DNA of 64,000 nucleotides from Mycobacteroides salmoniphilum (GCF_004924335.1 NZ_CP024633.1:3782001-3846000); one strand, 5' to 3'. Numbered from the stretch's first letter, positions 33,868-44,288 are shown. Program-made: numbers and translations. The notes: generated by a model not told the origin, from the letters alone.

Positions 33868-34848
33868 CTACTCCAGCCAGCCCGCGACGTCCGCGGCCCA
33901 ATACGTCAGCACGATATCGGCCCCCGCACGCCGGATGGAGGTCAGCGTCTCCAGCACCATGGCCTGCAAATCGATCCAATTGTTCTGCGCCGCAGCACAG
34001 ATCATCGAATACTCACCCGACACCTGATACGCCGCGACCGGCACCGGAGATACATCGGCCACCTGCCGAAGCACATCCAGATAGGCCATTGCCGGTTTCA
34101 CCATCAGGATGTCGGCACCCTCCTCGACGTCGAGCTCGGCCTCACGTAAGGCTTCCCGACCGTTCGCCACGTCCTGCTGGTAGGTGCGCCGGTCTCCGCG
34201 CAGCGACGACCCCACCGCCTCGCGGAACGGCCCGTAGAACGCCGAGGCGTACTTGGCCGCATACGCCAGGATGATCACGTCGGTGTGCCCGGCAACGTCC
34301 AGGCCCTCGCGAATGGCCGCCACCTGGCCGTCCATCATGCCGCTGGGTCCCACCACACGAGCACCCGAATTTGCCTGCGCCACCGCCAGGTCCACGTACT
34401 GCGTCAGCGTCGCATCGTTATCCACCCGGCCCGAGGCGTCCAGCACCCCACAGTGGCCGTGATCGGTGAATTCGTCGAGGCAGGTGTCGGCCATCAGCAC
34501 CGTGGAATCACCGAGGTCCGCCGACAGGATCGACAGCGCACGGTTCAGGATGCCTTCCGGAGCCAGCCCGGCACTCCCGGTGGCGTCCTTGTCCTTCTCC
34601 TCGGGAACCCCGAACAGCATGAGCCCACCGACGCCGGCCTTGACCGCGTCCTCGGCGGCCCTGCGCAGGGATTCGATGCTGTGCTGCACCACGCCCGGCA
34701 TAGACGCGATCGGGCGCGACTCGGTAACACCGTCGGCCACGAACATCGGCAACACCAACTGCCGCGGCGCGAGGGTCGTCTCGGCAACCAGCCGGCGGAT
34801 CGCCGGGGTGGCTCTCAGCCGACGGGGACGCTGGTAAGGGAACGGCAC
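33868..34848 (-). CDS. hemB: delta-aminolevulinic acid dehydratase (porphobilinogen synthase)
   Basis: 326 residues; condenses two 5-aminolevulinates to porphobilinogen. The Schiff-base lysines are in [16 protein letters not shown] and [13 protein letters not shown]. The metal region reads [14 protein letters not shown]: the middle cysteine of the zinc-type CxCxxxxxxxxC site is Asp, so this is not the three-cysteine zinc form and is more likely Mg-dependent. It follows hemD by about 40 bases. Confidence 0.96.
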   Translation of the reverse strand: MPFPYQRPRRLRATPAIRRLVAETTLAPRQLVLPMFVADGVTESRPIASMPGVVQHSIESLRRAAEDAVKAGVGGLMLFGVPEEKDKDATGSAGLAPEGILNRALSILSADLGDSTVLMADTCLDEFTDHGHCGVLDASGRVDNDATLTQYVDLAVAQANSGARVVGPSGMMDGQVAAIREGLDVAGHTDVIILAYAAKYASAFYGPFREAVGSSLRGDRRTYQQDVANGREALREAELDVEEGADILMVKPAMAYLDVLRQVADVSPVPVAAYQVSGEYSMICAAAQNNWIDLQAMVLETLTSIRRAGADIVLTYWAADVAGWLE

Positions 34849-34888
34849 AGTAAAGACCTCCGCTACTTCTCCCGCTATCTATCCGCTG

Positions 34889-36538
34889 CTAGCGCCGTCG
34901 GCTCTTCTTACGCGGTGGCGGCAGTGCGCCCTCGGTACGCAGCCGAGCGGCGTGCTCGGCAAGAGCCTCGACCAGCGGACCAACAGCGGCCGTCTCCGGT
35001 TGCACGTCCACCCGCAGCCCAAACTCGATGGCGGTCTCAGCGGTTTTCGGTCCGATGCAGGCCACGATGGTGCGCGCGTGTGGCTTCCCGGCGATGCCCA
35101 CCAGGTTGCGGACCGTCGAGCTCGACGTGAAGCACACGGCGTCGAATCCGCCGGTCTTGATCATCTCGCGGGTCTGCGCTGCCGGCGGCGCCGCACGTAC
35201 GGTGCGGTAGGCGGTCACGTCGTCGATTTCCCAGCCGCGCTCCCGCATGCCCTCGGCGAGGGTCTCGGTGGCGATGTCGGCGCGGGGCAGCAGCACCCGG
35301 TTCACCGGATCGAAAACGTCGTCGTAGGGCGGGAACTCGTCGAGCAGTCCGAGCGAGGACTGCTCACCGGCGGGCACCAGCTCGGGGTTGATACCGAAGG
35401 CGCGCACCTTGTCGGCGGTGGCCTGACCCACGCACGCGATCTTCACACCGGAGAAAGCGCGGGCGTCCAGGCCGAATTCTGCGAACTTCTCCCACACCGC
35501 GCGGACCGCGTTGGTGGAGGTAAAGACCACCCACTGGTACCGGCCGTCGACCAAACCCTTGACAGCCCTTTCCATCTGGGCGGGGCTACGCGGGGGCTCG
35601 ACGGCGATGGTGGGCACCTCGACCGGCAGGGCTCCGTATCCGACAAGCTTCTCGCTCATCTCGCCGGCCTGATCCTTGGTGCGCGGTACCAGCACGGTCC
35701 AGCCGTAGAGCGCGCGGCTCTCCCACCAGTTCAGCTTGGAGCGGCTACTAACCACACGGCCGATCGTCAGCACCAGGGCGCCGGTCATCGGCCCGTGCGG
35801 ATCATTGGCGTCCACGGGGACACCGTCGATCAGCGAGGCCAGTGTGGTCTCCACGGTCCGCTGCGCGCAGGTGGTGCCCTGCGCGGTGACCGCGACCAGG
35901 GTCTGATCGGACAAACCGTGCTCGATGAGCGCCTTAGCGGCGTCGGGTACATGCGTCGGGGTGGCGTGCAGGATCAGCGGACCCGGGGCGGCGGCCAGCG
36001 CCGCCCAGTCCACATCGCCGCGCACATCGGCGACGGTGTGCGCGGATCCCGGCGGCAGGCCGGCGTAGGCGGGCACCGCCGTGCTCGACGACAGGCCGGG
36101 CAGAATCTCGAAGGCCACCTGGGTACGGGTGACCGCCATGACCTCGGCGAGCACCGAATCGATCGAGAGCGGATCGCCAGCGACGAGCCGCACGACGTCC
36201 ACGCCGTTCTTGGCCTCGGCGACCAGCGTCTTGGCGACATCGGCGGGATCACCCAGCGCTGGGCGGATGTCGATGGTGAGCGGTGGCTCGGCACCGGCCT
36301 CAGTATCAACCGAAGCGGGCGCGTCATCGCTACCTGTCGCGGGTTTGACCGGCGCGGGTTCAGGAAGCTCGACCGCGGATCCGACAAGATCGAGCACTGC
36401 CTGCGGCACGTCGGGGTCGGTAAACACGACCGTGGCGCCGGTGAGTACCGCACGCGCCCGGACGGTCAACAGACCCGGGTCTCCCGGCCCGGAACCAACG
36501 AACAGGATGCGCCCTGGCTTCTTGCGCCCTCGGGTCAC
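34889..36538 (-). CDS. hemD: fused uroporphyrinogen-III C-methyltransferase / uroporphyrinogen-III synthase
   Basis: 549 residues, a two-domain fusion. Residues 1-265 are a CobA/CysG-type SAM methyltransferase: FVGSGPGDPGLLTVRARAVL at the N terminus and VRLVAGDPLSID. Residues 280-540 are the HemD synthase fold: LVPRTKDQAGEMSEKLVGYGA, FTSTNAVRAVWE, VTAYRTV and CFTSSSTVRNLV. The first domain leads to sirohaem/cobalamin precursors, the second closes the ring of uroporphyrinogen III. The last residues are a basic tail (PPPRKKSRRR). It fits Rv0511. GTG start at 36538. Confidence 0.94.
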   Translation of the reverse strand: MTRGRKKPGRILFVGSGPGDPGLLTVRARAVLTGATVVFTDPDVPQAVLDLVGSAVELPEPAPVKPATGSDDAPASVDTEAGAEPPLTIDIRPALGDPADVAKTLVAEAKNGVDVVRLVAGDPLSIDSVLAEVMAVTRTQVAFEILPGLSSSTAVPAYAGLPPGSAHTVADVRGDVDWAALAAAPGPLILHATPTHVPDAAKALIEHGLSDQTLVAVTAQGTTCAQRTVETTLASLIDGVPVDANDPHGPMTGALVLTIGRVVSSRSKLNWWESRALYGWTVLVPRTKDQAGEMSEKLVGYGALPVEVPTIAVEPPRSPAQMERAVKGLVDGRYQWVVFTSTNAVRAVWEKFAEFGLDARAFSGVKIACVGQATADKVRAFGINPELVPAGEQSSLGLLDEFPPYDDVFDPVNRVLLPRADIATETLAEGMRERGWEIDDVTAYRTVRAAPPAAQTREMIKTGGFDAVCFTSSSTVRNLVGIAGKPHARTIVACIGPKTAETAIEFGLRVDVQPETAAVGPLVEALAEHAARLRTEGALPPPRKKSRRR

Positions 36539-36569
36539 TACTGCCTCCCATATCGGCGGTTTGCGCCGC

Positions 36570-37493
36570 CTATTCAGCTGTCATCAGTGCTCGCGCACCG
36601 AGATCGAGCAGTTCCCTCGCGACCGCGAGCCCAAGCTCGGCGGCCCGATCGGGGGTGCCAATCCCGGAGGCCCGAATCACGTCAGATCCGTCCAGCGCCG
36701 CCGCACATCCGCGCAACGACAGTTCGTCGAAGACGCGACCATCCTCATCAATCGACTCGACCACCTCGGCGATCGCGCCAACCGGTGCGGTACAGCCCGC
36801 CTCCAGCTCGGCAAGCAGAGCCCTTTCGGCAGTCACCGCGGCGCGCGTGTCGGCGTGATCGAGTTCCGCCAGTACAGCCACCAGATCGGTGACCTCACTG
36901 CGGCACTCCACCGCCAGCGCTCCCTGAGCCGGTGCGGGCAATACCTGCACCGGTTCCAGTGTCTCGGTGATGCGGTCCAAACGTCCGATACGGGCTAAAC
37001 CCGCTCGGGCGACTACCACAGCATCAAGATCACCATTGGAGACCCTGCTCAACCTGGTATCCAGGTTGCCTCTTAGGGGGCGAATTTCCAAACCGAGACC
37101 CAGTGCTCTAAGCTGCGCGGCCCGACGCGGGGACGAGGTACCAATCACGGAGCCCGTGGGCAACTCCCCCAGCACCAGTCCATCCCGGGCCACGAGGGCG
37201 TCCCGATAGTCTTCACGCGGGGGAATAGCGGCTATGACGAATCGCGGGTCGGCCGCCGTTGGCAAATCTTTGTAGGAGTGCACGGCAACATCGACGACGT
37301 TATCGGCGATGGCTTCGCGCAGAGCGGCCGTGAAGACCCCTACACCGATTTGCTCGACGGGTGCGGACGACTGGTCCCCTGCCGTGGTCACGATTACCAG
37401 CTCTGCCTCGTGCCCTTTGGCGCGCAAAGCATCCCTGATTCCCCCGGCCTGAGTCGTCGCCAACAGACTGCCGCGGGTACCAATTCGGATCAT
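36570..37493 (-). CDS. hemC: hydroxymethylbilane synthase (porphobilinogen deaminase)
   Basis: 307 residues from the ATG at 37493 ([17 protein letters not shown]); the longer open frame upstream runs through two repeat copies and the end of hemA. Joins four porphobilinogens into hydroxymethylbilane. Substrate arginines are visible in [11 protein letters not shown] and [13 protein letters not shown]. The dipyrromethane cofactor cysteine is in [14 protein letters not shown]. It is the second gene of the hemA-hemC-hemD-hemB operon. Confidence 0.96.
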   Translation of the reverse strand: MIRIGTRGSLLATTQAGGIRDALRAKGHEAELVIVTTAGDQSSAPVEQIGVGVFTAALREAIADNVVDVAVHSYKDLPTAADPRFVIAAIPPREDYRDALVARDGLVLGELPTGSVIGTSSPRRAAQLRALGLGLEIRPLRGNLDTRLSRVSNGDLDAVVVARAGLARIGRLDRITETLEPVQVLPAPAQGALAVECRSEVTDLVAVLAELDHADTRAAVTAERALLAELEAGCTAPVGAIAEVVESIDEDGRVFDELSLRGCAAALDGSDVIRASGIGTPDRAAELGLAVARELLDLGARALMTAE

Positions 37494-37494
37494 G

Positions 37495-37555
37495 GATGAG
37501 CCTCTCGGGCGAAGACAGTCAAGGGTGGATGAGCCTCTCGGGCGAGGACCGTCAA
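37495..37555 (-). repeat. two tandem copies of a repeat between hemA and hemC
   Basis: Two 28-base copies (37495-37522 and 37528-37555), 33 bases apart, differing at two positions. They fill the gap between the hemA stop and the hemC ATG. Related copies stand at 21215-21246 and 22561-22592, at the 5' ends of the histidine phosphatase gene and of hemL. Confidence 0.8.
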
Positions 37556-38895
37556 CCACGGCTCTCTTCGTGTAATTCCGTTGTCGCAAGCGGCAATTCG
37601 CCCGCCGTGGCCACCGCCTCGACGGTTTGCGGATCGAGCTCGAACAGCTCACGCAACGCCTCGGCGTAACTGTCCCCGCCGGGCGCGGACGCCAGCTGCT
37701 TCACCCGCACCGTGGGGGCGTGCAACAGCTTGTCGACGACTCGGCGAACGGTCTTGGCGACCTCGTCCCGCTCGGCCCCCGCCAGACTCGGCAGTCGGCC
37801 GTCCAGTCGCAGCAGCTCGGCCTCCACCACCTCGGCGGCCCGCTGGCGCAGCGCGGTGACCGTCGGGGTGACCTCCGCCATCCGCTCGCCGGTCAGGTAC
37901 CGGGCGACCTCGTCGTTGACGATCTGACGAGCCGCGCCCGCGTCGTTGGCTGCCGCACGCGCAGTGGGCTCACGCTGGATGCGCTCCATGTCCACCACGA
38001 CGACGCCGGGCAGACCGGCCACCGTCGGGTCCACATCACGCGGCATGCCCAGGTCGCAGAACACGAGTTGGCGGCCGCCACCCAGGGCACGGTGCACATC
38101 GGCCAGCGAGATCACCGGCCGGACCGCACCCGTGCAGGACACCACCACATCGGACTGAGCCAGCGCCTGGTCCAGGTTGTCGAGGGTGATCGCCTGCGCG
38201 TTCACACCTGCCTCTCGCGCGGTCGCGGCGAGCCGTTGCGCACGCGCCGCGCTGCGGTTGACCACCCAGAGGTTGTCGATACCGGCGCGGATCAGCTGTG
38301 CGGTCGCCAAGGAGCCCATCGAGCCCGCGCCGACAACGGCAGCGGTGCGTCCGGGAAGACCATTGAGCTTGCCGTCGGCCAGATCCAGGGCCACTGACAC
38401 CACCGAGGCCCCGGCGGCGTCAATGCCGGTCTCCGAATGCACTCGTTTGCCCACACGCAGAGCACTCTGGGACAGCTCGTGCAGCACCCGGCCCACCGCC
38501 TGATGCGTTTCGGCGGTGGCGTAGGCGTTGCGCACCTGCCCCAAAACCTGCTGCTCGCCGACCACCATGGAATCCAGGCCGCTGGCGACCGCGAACAGGT
38601 GCTCGACGGCGGCCTCGCTGTATCGGACGTAGGCATATTTGGTGAGCTCGTTCATGCCGATACCCGCATGCCGGGCGATGGCCTCACCGATGACAGTCAG
38701 GCCGCCGTGAAAGGCCTCAACCACGGCATACACCTCGACCCGGTTGCAGGTCGAGAGCACCATGACCTCGCTGACCAGGGGTGATTGCAGAATCTGTTCG
38801 ATGATTTTGGGCTGATCGGCCTCGCCAATCGCCAGCTTCTCCAACACCGGCACAGGCGCGCTACGGTGCGAGGCTCCGAACAGCAGGACACTCAC
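37552..38895 (-). CDS. hemA: glutamyl-tRNA reductase
   Basis: 447 residues. The catalytic cysteine is Cys50 in [22 protein letters not shown] at the N terminus, [12 protein letters not shown] and the NADPH site [15 protein letters not shown] follow in order; the C-terminal dimerisation helix is rich in Arg and Glu. Reduces glutamyl-tRNA(Glu) to glutamate-1-semialdehyde, the substrate of HemL. First gene of the haem operon; the gap upstream (38896-39006) should hold its promoter. Confidence 0.96.
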   Translation of the reverse strand: MSVLLFGASHRSAPVPVLEKLAIGEADQPKIIEQILQSPLVSEVMVLSTCNRVEVYAVVEAFHGGLTVIGEAIARHAGIGMNELTKYAYVRYSEAAVEHLFAVASGLDSMVVGEQQVLGQVRNAYATAETHQAVGRVLHELSQSALRVGKRVHSETGIDAAGASVVSVALDLADGKLNGLPGRTAAVVGAGSMGSLATAQLIRAGIDNLWVVNRSAARAQRLAATAREAGVNAQAITLDNLDQALAQSDVVVSCTGAVRPVISLADVHRALGGGRQLVFCDLGMPRDVDPTVAGLPGVVVVDMERIQREPTARAAANDAGAARQIVNDEVARYLTGERMAEVTPTVTALRQRAAEVVEAELLRLDGRLPSLAGAERDEVAKTVRRVVDKLLHAPTVRVKQLASAPGGDSYAEALRELFELDPQTVEAVATAGELPLATTELHEESRG

Positions 38896-39006
38896 CGCAG
38901 GTCACTCCGCTGACATCTCACTGTCCAGCTCCCTTGCTTTTGGTGAGGCTCGAACTTCATGCACGGTAGCCCGAAAATGGCCACTGGGCAAAATCCAAAC
39001 AGCCTG

Positions 39007-39261
39007 TTATCGGTCACGTTTCAGGTCCGCCCGCAGCCGGGGCTCGTCCACTTCCCAATAGCTGTGCTCCTGACCGTCGAGCAGCACCACCGGAAGCCGG
39101 TCGCCAAACTCCGCGCGCAACGACGAATCTGTGATCGCGGCCTCATCCACATCGGTGACGGTGAGCGGGATCCCGAACTCGTCGGCAACGGCCGCCAATT
39201 CACGCTGCGCCCGTTCGCAGGCGGAGCACCCTGGGCGCGTCAGCAGCGTTAGAGACGTCAT
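39007..39261 (-). CDS. glutaredoxin-like protein (Rv0508-like)
   Basis: 84 residues from the ATG at 39261 ([18 protein letters not shown]); 13 upstream residues of the open frame are not conserved-looking. The CSAC motif is a CxxC redox centre in a short thioredoxin fold (DUF836). [18 protein letters not shown] provides the cis-proline segment. Probably a cytosolic thiol-disulphide protein. It precedes hemA on the same strand by 110 bases. Confidence 0.85.
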   Translation of the reverse strand: MTSLTLLTRPGCSACERAQRELAAVADEFGIPLTVTDVDEAAITDSSLRAEFGDRLPVVLLDGQEHSYWEVDEPRLRADLKRDR

Positions 39262-39359
39262 ATACCAATTCTGCCACCGGGTCCCCCGAGCTCCCGCCAC
39301 CCTCAGTAGGGTTAAACGGCATTCGGAAACGGCGGACAGGAAGGGCGGTTAGGCCGGCT

Positions 39360-40283
39360 ATGACCAGCCCCCAGATCAACGGCGAGCCCCCTGCCGAAGG
39401 CGCCGCTGAGCAGCAGCAGCTGCTCGCCGAGGCGTTCGCCGAAGATGTCGCACGCGCCGCATCCTTCGCCGAGGCGGACGCCGCCGTCGACGACGTGCCC
39501 CCGGGCCCCCCGCCCGCCGATCTGACCGCCGCTGCGTTTTTCGATGTCGACAACACGCTGGTGCATGGCTCCTCGCTGGTTCATTTCGGCCGAGGCCTGG
39601 CGCAGCGCGACTACTTCCAGTACTCGGACATGCTTCAGTTCGTCTGGGCGCAGGCGAAGTTCCGGCTGACCGGCCGCGAGAACTCCGATGACGTCGCCGC
39701 GGGCCGACAGAAGGCGCTCTCGTTCATCGAGGGGCGCAGCGTCGATGAACTCGTCAACCTCAGTGAGGACATTTACGACGAGACGATCGCCGACAAGATC
39801 TGGCCCGGCACCCGAGCGCTGACCCAGATGCACCTGGACGCCGGCCAGCAGGTATGGCTCGTCACGGCGACACCCAAGGAACTGGCGGAGACCATTGCCC
39901 GACGGCTGGGCCTCACCGGAGCCCTGGGCACCGTTGCCGAGTCGGTGGACGGGGTCTTCACCGGACGCCTGGTCGGCGACATCCTGCACGGACCGGGCAA
40001 GGCGCGTGCCGTGCGCAACCTCGCCATCCGGAACGGGCTGAATCTCAAGCGCTGCACCGCCTATAGCGACAGCGTCAACGACGTGCCGATGCTGTCGCTG
40101 GTGGGCACCGCCGTGGCCATCAATCCCGACGCGGAGCTGCGCGACGTGGCGCGACGCCGCGGCTGGGAAGTCCGCGACTTCCGCACCGCCCGCAAGGCCG
40201 CCCGTATCGGGGTGCCGTCGGCGGTGCTGCTCGGTGCCGCGGGCGGTGCGTTGGCGGCCGCCCTGGCCCGACGCGAGAAGTAA
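39360..40283 (+). CDS. HAD-superfamily IB phosphatase (SerB1-like)
   Basis: 307 residues. The nucleophile motif is [15 protein letters not shown] (DxDxT, around residue 61-65), followed by [10 protein letters not shown] (motif II), the Lys region GPGKARAV and [11 protein letters not shown] (motif III). The N-terminal 45 residues are acidic and Ala/Glu-rich. The C terminus is a hydrophobic and basic tail ([19 protein letters not shown]). It fits Rv0505c, annotated as SerB1; the true substrate may be a phospholipid or glycerol phosphate rather than phosphoserine. Confidence 0.88.
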   Translation: MTSPQINGEPPAEGAAEQQQLLAEAFAEDVARAASFAEADAAVDDVPPGPPPADLTAAAFFDVDNTLVHGSSLVHFGRGLAQRDYFQYSDMLQFVWAQAKFRLTGRENSDDVAAGRQKALSFIEGRSVDELVNLSEDIYDETIADKIWPGTRALTQMHLDAGQQVWLVTATPKELAETIARRLGLTGALGTVAESVDGVFTGRLVGDILHGPGKARAVRNLAIRNGLNLKRCTAYSDSVNDVPMLSLVGTAVAINPDAELRDVARRRGWEVRDFRTARKAARIGVPSAVLLGAAGGALAAALARREK

Positions 40284-40368
40284 CAATCACCACTACCGCT
40301 GCTGATAGGCTCAGCGCCGCTCGAACTGTCTAGATTCGTACCTGACCTGCAGCGAAATGGGTTAATGC

Positions 40369-40836
40369 ATGGCCATCCGCCAAGACATCATCGGAACGCA
40401 CTACCGCTACCCCGATTACTTCGAGGTCGGCCGCGAGAAGATGCGTGAATTCGCGGCGGCCATCCAGGACGGCTGTGAGGAAAACTCCGGCGTTGTCGCG
40501 CCCATCACGTTCCTCGCCGTCGCGGGCCGGCGCGTGCAGCACAAAATCTTCACCGAGATGGATCTGCCCATCAACGTGGCACGGGTGCTGCACCGCGACC
40601 AGAAGCTGAAGTTCCACCGCCCCGTCAAGGCAGGCGACCGGCTGTACTTCGACAGCTACCTGGACAGCGTGCTGGAGTCGCACGGCATGGTGACCGCCGA
40701 GGTGCGCGCCGAGGTCACCGATGCCGACGGGCAACCCGTGGCCACGAGCATCGTCACCATGATCGGCGAGGCTGAAGGACACGAAACCGACGCGAACTCC
40801 ATGGCCGCCAACATCGCCTCGCATCGCAAGGGCTAG
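40369..40836 (+). CDS. hotdog-fold dehydratase subunit (MaoC N-terminal, Rv0504c-like)
   Basis: 155 residues with a MaoC/FAS1-like dehydratase N-domain fold: N-terminal [21 protein letters not shown], then [15 protein letters not shown], and the hotdog segment [28 protein letters not shown]. It resembles HadA/HadC-type subunits that pair with a catalytic HadB in mycolic-acid elongation; no partner is encoded nearby. It fits Rv0504c. Stop overlaps the convergent AraC gene by four bases. Confidence 0.82.
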   Translation: MAIRQDIIGTHYRYPDYFEVGREKMREFAAAIQDGCEENSGVVAPITFLAVAGRRVQHKIFTEMDLPINVARVLHRDQKLKFHRPVKAGDRLYFDSYLDSVLESHGMVTAEVRAEVTDADGQPVATSIVTMIGEAEGHETDANSMAANIASHRKG

Positions 40837-41837
40837 CGGCCTCTGCGGCTCGTTCGGTAAGCACTCGGGGTGGTGCCGAACCAGCGCTTACAACTTCGGG
40901 TGAACACGCTCTGTTCGGCGTAGCCGAGTTGCCTGCTGACATGGTCCAGGTTCAGCTCGGTATCGGAAAGCAATCGCTCGGCGGTTTCACGACGGATGTG
41001 GTCGACGAGTTCGGCGAAGGTCGTACCCTCGGCGCCGAGGCGCCGTTGCAGCGCTTTGGGGTGCACTCCGAGGTGTAATGCGATGTCCCCCAGACCGATC
41101 GCCCCCGTGGGAAGCAGCTGACGGATGAGGATCCGGGCCAGCCGACTCGAATCCGGCCGACGGTCAGCGAGGGTCCCCGTCAAGTAATCGACCGCAGTCT
41201 GATGCGCGAGGCGGTCTTTGGGCAGCGACTTCTGCATATCAGTGGCGCGCAGTGTGAACCCCGCAACGGGTTCGCAGAACAACGGCGGACAGCCGAAGTA
41301 ACGCCGATACTCCGACGGTGCCGTCAAGGCCGAGTGGGGCAGGTGCACCGCCACTGGGCGATAACCGCGACCCAGGAAGTGGTGCAGCACCCGCAATGTC
41401 ACACCCAACGACAGCTCGAGCGCCTGCGCCTGTGGGGGCGCCGGGGCGAGAAGAAACTCGAACTCGAACCGGCAGCGCACCGGATCGGGAAGATCGATCA
41501 CCCGCACGCTGATCGCGGGACAGTATGCGGCCATGAACTTTTCAAGGATGTCGAAAGCGTCGGCAACGGTTGCCGCGCTACGCGCGGCCAGGCCCACGGG
41601 TCCCAGTATCTCGATGCCCTGGCGTCGCGCTAGCCGAAGGCCGAAATCGGGTGCGCTGACCGCAATCGCGCTCTCCTCCAGTACGGCCATCCCATTCGGC
41701 AGCGAGATGAACCGGTCGTAGACCCCGGCATCGTCCGGTGAAATCCGCGCTGCGGCAAGCAGCTTGTCGCCATCGCCGCCGAGCTCTGATACCAGGGGCT
41801 GATAGTTCGTCAACGCCGAGCCGCGGATCACCGACAT
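40833..41837 (-). CDS. AraC family transcriptional regulator
   Basis: 334 residues from the ATG at 41837 ([22 protein letters not shown]). An N-terminal arabinose-binding-like domain (PF12625 type, about 20-210) is followed by a C-terminal Ara[27 protein letters not shown] and [32 protein letters not shown]. It is divergent from the DUF1254/DUF1214 lipoprotein gene, which it probably controls; the inducer is unknown. Confidence 0.9.
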   Translation of the reverse strand: MSVIRGSALTNYQPLVSELGGDGDKLLAAARISPDDAGVYDRFISLPNGMAVLEESAIAVSAPDFGLRLARRQGIEILGPVGLAARSAATVADAFDILEKFMAAYCPAISVRVIDLPDPVRCRFEFEFLLAPAPPQAQALELSLGVTLRVLHHFLGRGYRPVAVHLPHSALTAPSEYRRYFGCPPLFCEPVAGFTLRATDMQKSLPKDRLAHQTAVDYLTGTLADRRPDSSRLARILIRQLLPTGAIGLGDIALHLGVHPKALQRRLGAEGTTFAELVDHIRRETAERLLSDTELNLDHVSRQLGYAEQSVFTRSCKRWFGTTPSAYRTSRRGR

Positions 41838-41946
41838 GTCCCGAACTGTCAAATATCTGTCCGCCAAAGTCAAGACAACCCTGTGAAAATGCTGCACGAT
41901 CGACGGTGATCGACCAAGATCATTACAACTGGAAAGGGTGTCGCCC

Positions 41947-43377
41947 GTGAGCGGTAGGCGTTGGCAGTGGGGCAGATGGCTGGCCGTGACGAGCGTCATC
42001 CTGTTGGCGTCCGGGATGAACGGCTGCTCGAAAAACTCTGAACCCCAAAAGCTTTCCGCCGACGAGGCGAAGGCGATTGCGCTGGATGCCTACGTGTACG
42101 GCTACCCGCTGGTGACCATGGAGATGACGCGGCGGGTGATGACCAATGTCGACAAGGTGACGGCCCCGCGCGCCCCCATGGGGCAGCTGATGCGGATGCG
42201 CGAGTATCCCAACGCGTCGTTCCGGGATGTGACCGCTCCCAACGCAGACACCCTGTACACCAACGCCTTTGTGGACGTGAGCAAAGAGCCCTATGTGCTG
42301 AGCCTGCCCGAGGCCAACGATCGCTACTACCTGTTCCCGATGCTCGACGGGTACACCAACGTTTTCGAGGTACCCGGCAAACGCACCACGGGCACCGGCC
42401 CGCAGACCTACGCCATCACCGGCCCTGGCTGGAAAGGCACCCTGCCCGAGGGGGTCAAGGAGTACAAGTCCCCGACATCCATCGTGTGGCTTCTGGGGCG
42501 CATTTACTGCACGGGAACACCCGAAGACTATGCCGCCGTCCACACGATGCAGGACGCGATCTCGCTGGTGCCGCTGAGCTCCTACGGCAAACCGTATACG
42601 CCGCCCGCGAACACGGTAGATCCGAGCATCGACATGAAAACGCCTGTCCGCGATCAGGTCAACAACCTGAGCACCACGGCGTACTTCGATCTACTCGCCA
42701 CCCTGATGAAGGACAATCCGCCCGCCGAGGCCGATAAGCCGATGGTCGACAAGATGGCCAAGATCGGCATCGAGGCCGGCAAGCCCTTCGACATCGACAA
42801 GCTCGGCGCCGATACGGTCGGTGCGCTGCAGTCGGTACCGAAGGAGGGATTCGGCAAGATCGCGGCCCGTTTCAAGGACCTCAAAGACATCAACGGGTGG
42901 CAATTCAGCACCGAAACCGGCCAATATGGCACCGAGTACCTGCAGCGCGCCACGATCACCGCATTCGGGTTGGGCGCCAATCTGCCTCAGGACGCCGTCT
43001 ACCCCACCTCCGAGGTCGACTCCTCCGGCAAGTCCTACGACGGCGCCCACAACTACACACTGCACTTCGCCAAGGACCAGCTGCCGCCCGCCGAGGGGTT
43101 CTGGTCGCTGACGATGTACGACGGGGGGTTCTACTTTGTCGACAACCCACTCAACCGATACACCCTGAGCCAGCGCAACAACGTCACCGCCAACCCCGAC
43201 GGATCGGTGGACTTGTATCTACAACATGAGAACCCCGGCCCGGAAAAGGAGGCAAACTGGCTCCCCGCCCCCTCCGGAAAGTTCATCCTGATGCTGCGCC
43301 TGTACTGGCCCACGCAGACACCGCCGTCGATCATCGACGGCACCTGGAAGCCGCCCGCCGTGCACCACGCCCCGTGA
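41947..43377 (+). CDS. DUF1254/DUF1214 lipoprotein
   Basis: 476 residues from the GTG at 41947 (GGAAAGG upstream; a GTG at 41938 also fits). The signal peptide ends in the lipobox MNGC. A DUF1254 domain follows (YVYGYPLVTMEMTRR, REYPNASFRDVTAPNADTLYTNAF, DRYYLFPMLDGYTNVF), then a DUF1214 domain near the C terminus (GFWSLTMYDGGFYFVDNPLNRY, YLQHENPGPEKEANWLPAP, LRLYWP). Exported, function unknown. It heads an operon-like row with the haemophore gene 16 bases on and a small secreted protein. Confidence 0.9.
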   Translation: MSGRRWQWGRWLAVTSVILLASGMNGCSKNSEPQKLSADEAKAIALDAYVYGYPLVTMEMTRRVMTNVDKVTAPRAPMGQLMRMREYPNASFRDVTAPNADTLYTNAFVDVSKEPYVLSLPEANDRYYLFPMLDGYTNVFEVPGKRTTGTGPQTYAITGPGWKGTLPEGVKEYKSPTSIVWLLGRIYCTGTPEDYAAVHTMQDAISLVPLSSYGKPYTPPANTVDPSIDMKTPVRDQVNNLSTTAYFDLLATLMKDNPPAEADKPMVDKMAKIGIEAGKPFDIDKLGADTVGALQSVPKEGFGKIAARFKDLKDINGWQFSTETGQYGTEYLQRATITAFGLGANLPQDAVYPTSEVDSSGKSYDGAHNYTLHFAKDQLPPAEGFWSLTMYDGGFYFVDNPLNRYTLSQRNNVTANPDGSVDLYLQHENPGPEKEANWLPAPSGKFILMLRLYWPTQTPPSIIDGTWKPPAVHHAP

Positions 43378-43393
43378 TTCGAAGGAGATCGCC

Positions 43394-43744
43394 ATGAAAC
43401 TCGTTACCACAAGCCTGTTTACCGCTCTCGGCGCCGCGGCGCTCATCACCGCGGCGGCCGCGAACGCCGAGCCGGAGCGCCCGCCCAACTGCACGGCGGG
43501 CGACCTGGCCGGAGTATCGGCGGGCGTCGCCGCATCAACATCGAGCTACCTGTTCACCCATCCGGAGGTCAACGACTTCTTCACCGGTCTACAGGGGCGT
43601 CCGCACCCCGAGGTGCAGAGCGCGGTCAAGAGCTACATGGACGCCAACCCGGACACGGCAGCAGATCTGCGCGGAATCCGGCAGCCGCTCGTCGAACTGC
43701 GAGACCGCTGCCAACTGCCCGCCGCACCGCAGGTACAGCCGTGA
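43394..43744 (+). CDS. secreted haem-binding protein (mycobacterial haemophore type)
   Basis: 116 residues. A signal peptide (1-25, cleavage after ANA) precedes the MHB/haemophore domain: NCTAGDLAGVSAGVAASTSSYLFTHPEVNDFFTGL, AVKSYMDANPDTAADLRGIRQPLVELRDRC. Two cysteines should form a disulphide. Related to Rv0203, which carries haem outside the cell. AGGAGATC precedes the ATG. Encoded between an exported DUF1254 lipoprotein and a second secreted protein; joint action in haem handling is inference. Confidence 0.9.
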   Translation: MKLVTTSLFTALGAAALITAAAANAEPERPPNCTAGDLAGVSAGVAASTSSYLFTHPEVNDFFTGLQGRPHPEVQSAVKSYMDANPDTAADLRGIRQPLVELRDRCQLPAAPQVQP

Positions 43745-44028
43745 GGCGCATGGTCGCAGCGGCCGCCGCGACCGTGGCACTGGCGGGCCTGCTGACGATT
43801 GCGCCACCGTCAGGTGTCGCCAACGCCGACGTGTGCGCGAGTGCCGGACGGCGGGTTTCGGTGGGCGGCTGCGCCAACATCGCGGACGCGGTGGCGCCCT
43901 ACGTGCCTCCGCCCGCGTACTACGCCCCGATGCCGGAAGATCCCCCTCCGCCACCTCCGGGATCGAATGTCAGTGCATGCGTGCACTACAACGGCCGCTG
44001 GGTGAGCGCCGGAGGCTGCAACCCCTAG
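43741..44028 (+). CDS. small secreted protein with duplicated cysteine segment
   Basis: 95 residues. A signal peptide (about 1-29, ending ANA) precedes two similar segments, CASAGRRVSVGGC and CVHYNGRWVSAGGC, separated by a Pro/Tyr-rich linker (YVPPPAYYAPMPEDPPPPPP). Each likely closes a disulphide loop. It starts with GTG within the last codon and stop of the haemophore gene (4-base overlap). Function unknown. Confidence 0.78.
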   Translation: MRRMVAAAAATVALAGLLTIAPPSGVANADVCASAGRRVSVGGCANIADAVAPYVPPPAYYAPMPEDPPPPPPGSNVSACVHYNGRWVSAGGCNP

Positions 44029-44288
44029 CGGGTGATGTACTCGACGAGGGCCGGGTGTAGTCGGTGCCTGCCGAAACCGGCGGCCGGGTCGGGCCGCCAG
44101 AAGATCGGTAGGTCCTTCTCTTCGGCTGCGCGATGACACTCGATCAGCAGCTCATCATTCAGGGGCTCAGTGGCCCGCCGCCTCAGTGTGGATTTAAGCG
44201 CGTCGGGCAGTGCCTTCCAGATTGCTTCCGGGTTCAGATCCGTGGTCACACAGCGCCTCTCACTCTTGCCCTGGGCACTGACCAGCAC
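44025..44288 (-). CDS. small hypothetical protein
   Basis: 87 residues, possibly 74 if it starts at the GTG before TTDLNPEAIWKALPDALKSTL. Helical, charged, without membrane segments. It overlaps the convergent secreted-protein gene by four bases and lies downstream of the DUF4352-like gene on the same strand. No family recognised; the codon pattern looks coding. Confidence 0.6.
   Translation of the reverse strand: MLVSAQGKSERRCVTTDLNPEAIWKALPDALKSTLRRRATEPLNDELLIECHRAAEEKDLPIFWRPDPAAGFGRHRLHPALVEYITR

Noticed and set aside
34952-36892. 646-residue open frame on the plus strand
   Set aside because: It runs antisense to hemD and hemC, whose motifs are clear; composition is Gly/Arg/His-rich and featureless.
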